Part shown: positions 45,168-53,200 of the stretch, one piece after another | Layout: the number at the start of each line of letters is the position of its first letter | Numbering within the stretch: the stretch's first letter is position 1 | Position numbers and translations under genes: made by a program | Assembly: GCA_965213885.1 (NCBI GenBank) | Contig: OZ243919.1 | Span: 1,736,001-1,800,000, forward strand | DNA length: 64,000 bases | Direction: 5' to 3' | Source of the DNA: VYFG01 sp965213885 | Lineage (GTDB): Bacteria; Pseudomonadota; Gammaproteobacteria; Arenicellales; Poriferihabitantaceae | Notes under the pieces: generated by a model | The model's database searches: none | What the model was told of the DNA's origin: nothing | Seen by the model: only the letters and a program-made list of their open reading frames with translations

Positions 45168-45199
45168 TATAATTGTTCTCAATATTGAGAACAATTATA
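45168..45199. promoter_or_regulatory. Perfect 32-bp palindrome upstream of the alkB-like gene
   Basis: The left half TATAATTGTTCTCAAT is followed directly by its exact reverse complement. TTGACG (45162-45167) abuts it, and it ends 8 bp before the alkB-like ATG at 45208. An AT-rich perfect palindrome in GC-rich DNA at this place is a strong operator candidate. The core TTCTCAATATTGAGAA resembles iron-regulator sites only loosely. Confidence 0.65.
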
Positions 45200-45207
45200 T
45201 TTCTGCG

Positions 45208-45924
45208 ATGAACTGGGATTTCCTTGTCGGTGCGGACAACCGCCCGTTGCAGCTTGAGCTCTTCCCGAGTGATTCGAGCGGTTTCGCACCACCTGACGGC
45301 GTCACCCATGTTCCCGGCCTGGTTCCGGAACATCGCAGCCTCTTTCGGCAACTCGCATCAACTATCCGCTGGACCACCCGTTACGGCACCAGGGAGACCG
45401 TTACCTGGGGCGAGTCCTACCACCTCCGCAATCAGACCCGGACCCGTCATTCGTGGCCGGACTTTCTCCAACCACTGGCCTCGGCGATCGAGAACTGCTT
45501 CGGGTTCCTTCCGAACAACTGCGTGGCCAACCACTATCCTGACGGCAGCCGCACAATCGGCTTCCATTCGGATCAGGGGATGGAAATGCGAGATGGAACC
45601 GGCGTGGTGATCATCTCCCTCGGCGCCATGCGTCACATGGTGCTACGACGGATTGACACACCCGCCATCCGGTATCACTATGCGCTGGAGCCGGGATCGG
45701 CATTTCACATGGACGATTCGTCCCAGGCCGTCTGGCAGCACGGTATCTTGCCGGAGCCCGGCAGCGGCCCGCGAATCAGCCTGTCCTTCCGGCGTATCAT
45801 CGACACGGCTGCCCCTTGCCGTGAACCGGATCGGGGAGAGCGGGAAATACAAGAAGCAGCTGCCACAGGCAGGGGCAGCCACTTTCAATACCGAGGGACC
45901 TCAAACAGTACCGGCCCGATATGA
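45208..45924 (+). CDS. AlkB-family 2-oxoglutarate/Fe(II) dioxygenase
   Basis: A 238-residue protein with the DSBH iron triad H120-x-D122 (GFHSDQG) and H178 (VWQHGI), and the 2-oxoglutarate/specificity arginines in RISLSFRRI at 189-197. NHYPDGSRTIGFHSD is typical of AlkB-like enzymes. They demethylate alkylated DNA or RNA; some act on proteins or other targets. The N-terminal 35 residues are atypical and the C-terminal 40 are polar. It starts next to a large palindrome, which suggests regulated expression. No adjacent repair gene. Confidence 0.88.
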   Translation: MNWDFLVGADNRPLQLELFPSDSSGFAPPDGVTHVPGLVPEHRSLFRQLASTIRWTTRYGTRETVTWGESYHLRNQTRTRHSWPDFLQPLASAIENCFGFLPNNCVANHYPDGSRTIGFHSDQGMEMRDGTGVVIISLGAMRHMVLRRIDTPAIRYHYALEPGSAFHMDDSSQAVWQHGILPEPGSGPRISLSFRRIIDTAAPCREPDRGEREIQEAAATGRGSHFQYRGTSNSTGPI

Positions 45925-46014
45925 CGCCCGTATGATTACACTGTCCTCATAGACAGCCCTTGCCAGGTGATGCCGGACGGGCGATGCGCCAACCCAAAGA
46001 GGCGTCAAGCGAAC

Positions 46015-46791
46015 TTATGCCGAGGCGCGTTCCCGGAGTCGCCCTTCAAGCCGATCGAGTCCCTGACGCAGGGTTTCGTAGAAACCTGATTGCCCGATAT
46101 GGGCACGGAGCTGGTTGTTGAGTCCGCCTTCAGTGGACAGATCCTCCATGGCCTCGTGAAAGCGTCCGTAGCCGTCCTTCTCGAGGCTTTCCAGGTACCC
46201 GGTCACCAGCGACGCCACGTAACGTTCCGCATCCCGGCGGCTTCCGGTGAATCCGGACAGCCAGTCCGACACCACGTCAAGCTGTTTCATGGTGTGGGAC
46301 AGGATGGCGGTGGCGGCAAAATGGGGACCCATGGCGGATTCGGCACTGACAGAGATCACGTCGTTTTCGTCCCCGAACAGCATTCGCAGCACGTCCCCGT
46401 CCGGATAGGCCGGAAGCGGGCAACCCCCGGATTCGATAAACGGGAGCGGCACCGTGACCACGGGATCCGTGGCCGGCAGGATCAGGTTCCCGACCTCTGC
46501 AAGGCTGATATCCGCCATGACGGAAATGACCTTCTGGTCTTCCCGGAAATCGAGACCGGGCAGTACCGATCGCGCCACGTCCGCAAGCAGGCAGAGGAAC
46601 ACGATTTCGCTCCGGTCGATCACGTCCTGGTTTTCCGTGACAGCGACCCCCGGCAATGCGGAAAGGCACGCCGAAACCTCGCGGTTTCTCCTGCTGACCC
46701 GGATGGCGCAGTCCGGTAGCCTGCGGTTCAGGGACCGCACCATGGGAGCGGCGATATGGCCGGTCCCGAGAAAACCCACGGACAGGGACAT
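46015..46791 (-). CDS. Pyrroline-5-carboxylate reductase-like NAD(P)-binding protein
   Basis: A 258-residue Rossmann-fold protein beginning MSLSVGFLGTGHIAAPMVRS, with a GxGxxA motif at the very N-terminus; an upstream start at 46860 adds 23 residues without homology. The N-terminal domain resembles ProC (P5C reductase), and the C-terminal helical region (GPHFAATAILSHTMKQLDVV, EGGLNNQLRAHI) resembles its dimerisation part. The LPFIESGGCPL and PAYPDG segments do not match the usual ProC motif, so another imino- or oxo-acid reductase is possible. Single gene, same strand as the mutase-like gene. Confidence 0.7.
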   Translation of the reverse strand: MSLSVGFLGTGHIAAPMVRSLNRRLPDCAIRVSRRNREVSACLSALPGVAVTENQDVIDRSEIVFLCLLADVARSVLPGLDFREDQKVISVMADISLAEVGNLILPATDPVVTVPLPFIESGGCPLPAYPDGDVLRMLFGDENDVISVSAESAMGPHFAATAILSHTMKQLDVVSDWLSGFTGSRRDAERYVASLVTGYLESLEKDGYGRFHEAMEDLSTEGGLNNQLRAHIGQSGFYETLRQGLDRLEGRLRERASA

Positions 46792-46860
46792 GGAACAGGG
46801 AAAGGTTTCAACAGGTCCTGAGACTAACCCAGCGGAATGATGCAGACAACGGGAACGCAC

Positions 46861-47060
46861 ACACAGGAACGCAGTGCCCGCAGAAGCGGCACAGCGGATT
46901 CCTCCAGAGCAGTCACCGGCAAAGACCGCGGGGAGCCGTCATGCCACAGATCCGTTGGGCCGAGGTGCAGGCATCTGTGATGACCGGAAGCATCCGGACA
47001 TTGCGAAACCCTGATTCTCCGACCGGGATGCCCGGTCGATCCGATGGGGAATGTTCCTGT
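46861..47060. other. Short spacer between the ProC-like and mutase-like genes
   Basis: About 200 bp upstream of the ProC-like gene, with no coding evidence and no clear promoter or terminator seen. Confidence 0.4.
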
Positions 47061-48836
47061 CTAGGCGCGGGGACCCTGTGTCCCGCCGGAGACAACGTCC
47101 ATCAGCACCGGCAGCATGTCCTGAACACTCCTGCAGGGGATGGCGCCTTCCCTGGTCAGGCGTTCACCGACATCCACCGGCAACGAATCCCCGGAATCCT
47201 CGGGAATTTCACTGAGCTGCCCCCCCATCATGACGGGAATCTCCAGTCCCCGCTCGACCAGCTCGTCACGCAGCCGGCAGAAATAGGTCAGGGCCACACC
47301 GTTGTAGGTGCTCAGTGCGATCCCTTCGCAGTCCCGGTCTTCCGCCAGCCGGGCAAGGTCGCCCGGCTGCGCGGAAATACCGCCGTCCACCACGCGCACG
47401 CCGAGTCCGTCAAGGACTCCGTCGACCAGGCGTTTGCCGTGCTCATGAACATCAGTACTGGCCGTCAGCACGGTGAGGGCCTGCTCCCGGATGCGCGAAC
47501 GCGCCGATGCATCCATGAGGGAAAGGTGCAGCCCGACCTGGCGTTCCAGTTCACGCACGGTATCGGACCGCACCATGGGCTGGCGGCGCCGGGCTTCCCG
47601 GTCCATCTCACCTGGCCCGAAAAGCTGTTCCAGCCTGCGCCCCCCGATGCGGCGGATCGCCAGCAGCATCTCGAACGCGTCCCGGGTGTCGATTCCCGCC
47701 GCCGCAAGGCCCTCGATGGTTTTTTGATGGAATTGCCTTGCGGCTTCCTCCATCCGCGTCGCCATGGAATCCACCTCGGCGAAATCGATCACACCAAGGT
47801 AGCCTTCCGCAAGCTCCGCCTGCCGCCGTGCAAAGCACTGGGCGTCGATGATCTCGTCGACTTCGGGAATGCGTTGATTTTCGGTGACCGGCACGGGGTT
47901 GACGGCGTGGCCGCTCGGCCGGGTCATCTGTCCCGCGATGTCCAGCATCAGGTAGCTGCCAAGGCTGGCGAAGTTCTCCGCAGGGGTGCCGTCGTAGGCG
48001 GTGGTATTGCCGTAGATCATGCTGCCCGGGTTCGGACTCAGCCGGGCCAGGGCGCGCTGGAATGCAAGCCGCAGGACCGGTGTCGTGCAATGATGGCCGA
48101 AGCAGTGGGTGATTGTGCCGCCGGCCAGGGTCTCGACGACATGACGCTCGATGAGCGTGGCGCCGAGGGCACAGGACAGATCCTCGAAAACCGCGGCAAA
48201 GCCGTCATCCAGGTTCGAATGAACCATCACCGTCACAGGCTGGGCCGCCATGAGACCAATGGCTGCAAGAGTCGAGCGGGTGGCGGCGATATCATCCTGG
48301 CGGTCCGGCAACCGGAAGGTGAAGTACTGGCCCAGGTTGCCGATGACCGTGCTGCCCGCAGCCAGTGCGGCACAGGTATTCTCCAGTGCCGCCGGAAATC
48401 CCAGCATGAAATCGCCGAAATGGGTGGCAACGGGAGCGGCGTTGGCGACGTCAGCAAACGCCTCCGGGCTGTCCAGTATGAGCCCGGTCCCCTGCAGCCC
48501 TTCGCTGCGCTGCGCACGCGGAAACCCCATGGACCAGTCAAGGCATAGACCGAAACGGTCGACCCGACCGCCCCGTGCAGCCACCTGGTCGTGGATCCTG
48601 GAGCACGCCTGCCTGCTCTTGTCCCGGTTACGATACCCCACGTGGGCATGCTGCATGATGCGCCCGTTTTGCACGCATTGGCGCTTGTACGTCATCTCGT
48701 CCGGCACCCGGTAATGGTCCAGGAATGCGGATCCTTCCACATGCCAGTCCCTGGCCAGGGAAGCCCCTTCCGCCAGCACCTCGCCACCGCCCGGCAATTC
48801 CGGTTCCGGCAGGACATCCCCTCTCTCCAGTCTCAT
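47061..48836 (-). CDS. Cobalamin-binding mutase-like protein
   Basis: A 591-residue protein. The N-terminal 440 residues look like a TIM barrel of the methylaspartate mutase E-chain type (DRFGLCLDWSMGFPRAQR, HFGDFMLGFPAALENTC, GNLGQYFTFRLPDRQDD). The C-terminal 130 residues are a B12-binding domain with D462-x-H464-x-x-G467 (STDVHEHGK), then ALSTYNG and MMGGQ. The DxHxxG motif marks base-off/His-on cobalamin. Barrel and B12 domain are in one chain, unlike glutamate mutase, where they are separate. It overlaps the ArgE-like deacylase by 4 bp, so the two probably work on one pathway. The substrate is unknown; a carbon-skeleton rearrangement of an amino acid is an inference. Confidence 0.75.
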   Translation of the reverse strand: MRLERGDVLPEPELPGGGEVLAEGASLARDWHVEGSAFLDHYRVPDEMTYKRQCVQNGRIMQHAHVGYRNRDKSRQACSRIHDQVAARGGRVDRFGLCLDWSMGFPRAQRSEGLQGTGLILDSPEAFADVANAAPVATHFGDFMLGFPAALENTCAALAAGSTVIGNLGQYFTFRLPDRQDDIAATRSTLAAIGLMAAQPVTVMVHSNLDDGFAAVFEDLSCALGATLIERHVVETLAGGTITHCFGHHCTTPVLRLAFQRALARLSPNPGSMIYGNTTAYDGTPAENFASLGSYLMLDIAGQMTRPSGHAVNPVPVTENQRIPEVDEIIDAQCFARRQAELAEGYLGVIDFAEVDSMATRMEEAARQFHQKTIEGLAAAGIDTRDAFEMLLAIRRIGGRRLEQLFGPGEMDREARRRQPMVRSDTVRELERQVGLHLSLMDASARSRIREQALTVLTASTDVHEHGKRLVDGVLDGLGVRVVDGGISAQPGDLARLAEDRDCEGIALSTYNGVALTYFCRLRDELVERGLEIPVMMGGQLSEIPEDSGDSLPVDVGERLTREGAIPCRSVQDMLPVLMDVVSGGTQGPRA

Positions 48837-49990
48837 TGCGCGCTGACCTGGTCCAGCAGTCTGCCGAGGAACACGTCACAACGCGCCAGTTCGCTGCGGG
48901 CAACGAACTCGTCAGGCCTGTGCCCCTGATCCATGGAGCCGGGCCCGCAGATCACGGTGGACAGGCCGAGCTGCTGCTGGAACAGGCCGCCCTCGGTACC
49001 GAATGCCAGCTTGATGAAGTCCTCGGTGTCCATCAGGCCCTGGACCCGCCTGACAACTTCCTCCTCGGGCCGGGTGTCCAGGGCGGGATATCGGTTCGTG
49101 ACCGTGACATCGATGGCCGCATCGGGAAAGTCCCCGCGGTAGCCGGACACGATATCGTCGGCAGCCTCCTCGATCCGTGACAGCAGCGCCTCCGGGTCGT
49201 CATGCTGAGTGTGGCGGATCTCCAGGGCGAGCCGGCATTCCCCGGGGATGATATTGAGGGCGGTCCCTCCCTGGATGGTGCCCACCTGGATGGTTGTCCA
49301 GGGCACGTCGTAGTGGTGGTCATGGAGACTGCTGGTCCTGACACTCTCCTGGATGTCCCGCAGCGCCTGGATCATCTCCGCGGCGAGATAGATGGCATTC
49401 AGCCCCCGGTTCGGCAGCGCGGAGTGGGCCTCCACACCGCGGCAGGTACAGGTCGCGGCCAGCTTGCCCTTGTGGGCGATCCCGACCTGCATCTCCGTCG
49501 GTTCGCCAATGATGCAGAAAGCCGGGCGCTCCTTCGCGGATTCCAGCATGTCGAGCATCCGCCGCACTCCGATGCAGCCGACTTCCTCGTCGTAGGAAAA
49601 GGCCAGGTGCAGGGGGACTGCCAGAGAACGCCTGGCCGCACCGGGCACCAGTGCAAGGACACAGGCCAGGAATCCCTTCATGTCCGCCGTGCCGCGGCCG
49701 TAGAGGCGATCCGCCTCCAGGGTCATCCGGAACGCCTCCCGTGTCCAGTCCTGACCGTCGACGGGTACGACATCGGTGTGCCCGGAAAGCATCACGCCGC
49801 CACCCCCGTCAGGGCCGATCCGCGCGTACAGGTTGGCCTTGTCGCCTGCATCATTGTGGATCAGCACGGATTCAACGCCGTACTCATGGAGGTAGTCCCG
49901 GACAAACCCGATCAGTGCCAGGTTGCTGTCCCGGCTCACGGTGGGAAATGCGATGAGCTGTTCCAGTATCTGCTCGCTCTTGGTCAGCAT
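48833..49990 (-). CDS. argE: ArgE/DapE-family metallo-deacylase
   Basis: A dizinc M20 peptidase-family enzyme of 385 residues, annotated here as acetylornithine deacetylase-like. Motifs: LSGHTDVVPV (His71, Asp73), GRGTADMKGF (bridging Asp), AFSYDEEVGC (Glu pair) and GAEGGLF-like FGTEGGLFQQ, with MDQGHRPDEF near the end. The deacylated product may be ornithine or another N-acyl amino acid. In these bacteria arginine biosynthesis commonly uses ArgJ, so a catabolic role with the overlapping mutase-like gene is plausible. Complete. Confidence 0.85.
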   Translation of the reverse strand: MLTKSEQILEQLIAFPTVSRDSNLALIGFVRDYLHEYGVESVLIHNDAGDKANLYARIGPDGGGGVMLSGHTDVVPVDGQDWTREAFRMTLEADRLYGRGTADMKGFLACVLALVPGAARRSLAVPLHLAFSYDEEVGCIGVRRMLDMLESAKERPAFCIIGEPTEMQVGIAHKGKLAATCTCRGVEAHSALPNRGLNAIYLAAEMIQALRDIQESVRTSSLHDHHYDVPWTTIQVGTIQGGTALNIIPGECRLALEIRHTQHDDPEALLSRIEEAADDIVSGYRGDFPDAAIDVTVTNRYPALDTRPEEEVVRRVQGLMDTEDFIKLAFGTEGGLFQQQLGLSTVICGPGSMDQGHRPDEFVARSELARCDVFLGRLLDQVSAQ

Positions 49991-50218
49991 CGGAAACCAG
50001 ATGGCTGGGGGAGGTACTTCGGGATATTACGCCGATTCCAAACCCCGGGTCGATAGCCCCAATCCCTTATATGAACCGTGCGACCCCCGTCCGGAAAGTG
50101 GTCGAACTATTCTACAACCGCCTCCAGAATCGCATCTCGAAACACGTTGAAACGATGGGACCGATTACAGCCCCATTGACGCCCTCCCCGGCCTGCAGGC
50201 CGGAGATTCCTCTGGCAC
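49991..50218. other. Spacer between argE-like gene and autotransporter
   Basis: Both genes are on the minus strand, so this lies after the autotransporter stop and before the argE-like start. No gene or clear terminator is recognised. Confidence 0.4.
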
Positions 50219-53200
50219 TCACCACCGCACGGTCATCTCGAATCCCGCCGCATGCGCCGGGGCGGCCCCCATGCTCTCCCGCCGGGTCGCCCGGACGCCG
50301 AAGGACAGGTCCGGCACACCCGACGATACCCGCGACAGCCGCCAACCAACCGTCAGGTCCCGGCCGTCTCCCATGAACCCGAACCCCGCATGGGGACTCC
50401 CCATGAAACGGCCCCCCAGTGCCGGGAAGCCATAGGCCGCCTCCACCGTCCAGCGGGCGGCAGTCTCGCCGCTGCCCGTGCGGTCCTCCAGCGGATCGGC
50501 CCGGAACAGCGCATCAAGCCCACCCTCGGCCTGTCCGCCCATCTCCTGACGAAGCGCAAGCGACAGGCCGCGCTCCGAGGCCGGGTCCGGATCGAACGCG
50601 AGCGAAGCCGCAAACCCACGGTCCTCGAGATCATCCGCCTCATGCGTGATCAGCGTACGGCCCGACAGATCCAGCGACAGTCCAAGACTCGGGTCCACCC
50701 AGGCAATGCCCCCGCCAACCTCCACCCCCGATCCACTCTCCGCATCCCCGCCGTCCCGGCGCAGGCCCAGCTCCACCTTCGGCGTGACATGACCTCCGCC
50801 CTCGGTGGCGATGCGCCAGCTGCCCTCCAGACCGAGTCGCAGGCGGGTTACATCAGAGTCCGACGCTGCCAGTTCGCTGGTCCGGTCCGACTCCGTCCGC
50901 GACCACAGTGCATCCGAGGTGATTGCCAGGGCCGGACCGGATCCCTGTGCCGGCGGTGCGATCACATCCCCCCGAAGGCCCGCCGACGCCATCGTCCAGG
51001 TGAGGTCGGAGCGAAGCGAGCCGCCCACCTCCGGCTCGAGGGTCACTTCGCCCGTGCCGTAACCCAGCGCGCCCCACAGCTTCAGCCTCTCCGATACCCG
51101 GATCGCGCCATAGGGAACCGCCGCCGTCAGCGACGACTCCACCGTTCCATCGCCCTCCCGGACCGCACCACCGCACAGGACCTCCCTCGTCTGCGGGTCC
51201 ATGTCATGATCGGCATCCGTACAGACCTGCGACGCGGCGCGGGATCCGGTCTCCGTATCCCGGTAACCGCCTTCCCCGCCGCTCTGCAGGAGCGCCATGC
51301 CCACCAGCCACTTGCCCCGCGCATAGTCGGTCCCCAGCAGCGCCGTGGTCGCCTCTCCGTCCAGTGAGAACGTCCCCTCCCTGCCATCGAAGCTCGAGTG
51401 CGACGCACGGCCCCACAGTGCCAGGCTACCCCCCGAGGAATCCCCGGGGCCCGTCGCCGTGAAATGACTGCCCAGCAGCAGTTCCTGCAACGTCATGGTC
51501 CGGATGCCAGGGGGCGCCATGCCGTCGACTCCTTCATTCGTGTCAATCCCCTCGATGCCGAAGCCATGGAGAACAGGGTCGGATTGATTGAGTTGGCTGA
51601 ATGGGTCGAATGAATTGAATGGATCAGACTGATCCGACTGACCCGAATCCCCATCGCCGGAATCCCGGGGCTGCAGGGAAATGCCCCCGAAGGTGCCTTC
51701 GGTGCCCGCCGTGCGCGGGGCCGACAGCCGGCCCGAGATCCCGTCCAGTGCCTGCTCCGCCACCGTCCGGCCGAACCGCGACAGCCACGCCGCCGGCATC
51801 GGGTCGTCGTTGGTGATCGTGCCCACCGCAATCCCGTCCGCAATCGACACCGACACCCCGGGCGGGCCGTTCACGCCGGCATCGAACAGCACCATCTCGA
51901 AGGTCTCCGGATCCTCGTCATGGCTGTCGTTGTAGAGGGGGACATGGATCTGCGTCTCGGTCTGTCCCGGTTGGAACCGGGCCCGCAGCCGCCACGACCG
52001 CTGCCACGCCAGGTAGTCCTCGCCCGCTTTGGCCGACACCGGCGTCGAATCCCGCGTCGCATAGTAGACATGGACCGGCCAGGCAACCTTCTCGCTCAGC
52101 GTCACCGTGAAATGACCGTTGCGCTGGTTTTCCTTGAAGCTCGCATCGGCAATCGAGATTGTTGGACCCGACGATGGCGCATCGTTGTCGGAGACCGCCA
52201 CCGTGGCCGCATGGTCCGGGGCGGCGGCCCGTGTGTAGCCCGTGCCCGTGCCCAGGGTGGCGGTGATGGAACCGTCCGGCTCGTCCACACCATCATCCAC
52301 CGTGGCCACTTCCACGGTCATGCTGCCGGAGGTCGGGACGGTGAGCGTCCGTGATCCGGTCTCGCCCGAGGCGGCGAAGTCGCCGCTCTGGGCAACGCTC
52401 AGCGTTATGTCGAGCGGTGCCGCCGGCACCGGGCTGGCCGAGACCGTGAACGAAGCCGACGTACCTTCCGTCACGCCGCTACCGGCGGTGATGCTTACCA
52501 CCGGCTCGTCATTGTCGCGCACCGCCACCGCGGCGTGGCCCTGGCCCGTGGCGATCGTGTAGCCCGTGCCCGTACCCAGGGTGACGGACACCGAACCGTC
52601 GGCTTCGTCCGTATCATCATCCACCGTCGCCACCGAGAGGTCGGTGCTGGTAGCCCCTGCTGTCAGCGTCACCGTCCGGCTGCCCGCGCCGGGGGCGGCC
52701 AGATACTCGCCGCTCTGGGCGACGGTGTAGGTGACCGTGAGGTCGGTGGCCGGGGCCGGGTCGGCCGTGACGGTGAAGGTGGCATGGCCGCCCTCGTCCA
52801 CGGCGGAGCCCGCCCGGAGGCTGAGCTCGGGGGTCGTGGGTATTATGGGCTGTTCCTCGGCCCGCGCTTTCTCTTCCTGCGGCGGGTTCGCCAGGCATTC
52901 GAGCGCCGGCGCCACCGGCGCCCAGCGCTTGAGGCCGCGATCCGCCTGCGCCTGCGCCTCGGCGACGGTCATCGGGTTGTTGCTGTAGGCGTTGTCCACC
53001 CCGAAGGCGGCCAGCACCCGGCTCCAGCGCTCGACATGGCCCGAAGTCCGCCAGGTCTCGGTCGCAGCCAGCTGGGCGTCGGCCAGCAGGGCGTCGGAGA
53101 CGCAGGACGGGGTCTGGCTGTCGGCGCTCTCGGCGCTGGCGCTCAGCGCATCACTGTCCGGCCCCACCTTGAGGGTGGCCGTAGCGGCGAGTGTGTCGAG

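Noticed and set aside
46941..48548. 535-codon plus-strand frame opposite the mutase-like gene
   Set aside because: Antisense to a gene with clear B12-binding motifs.
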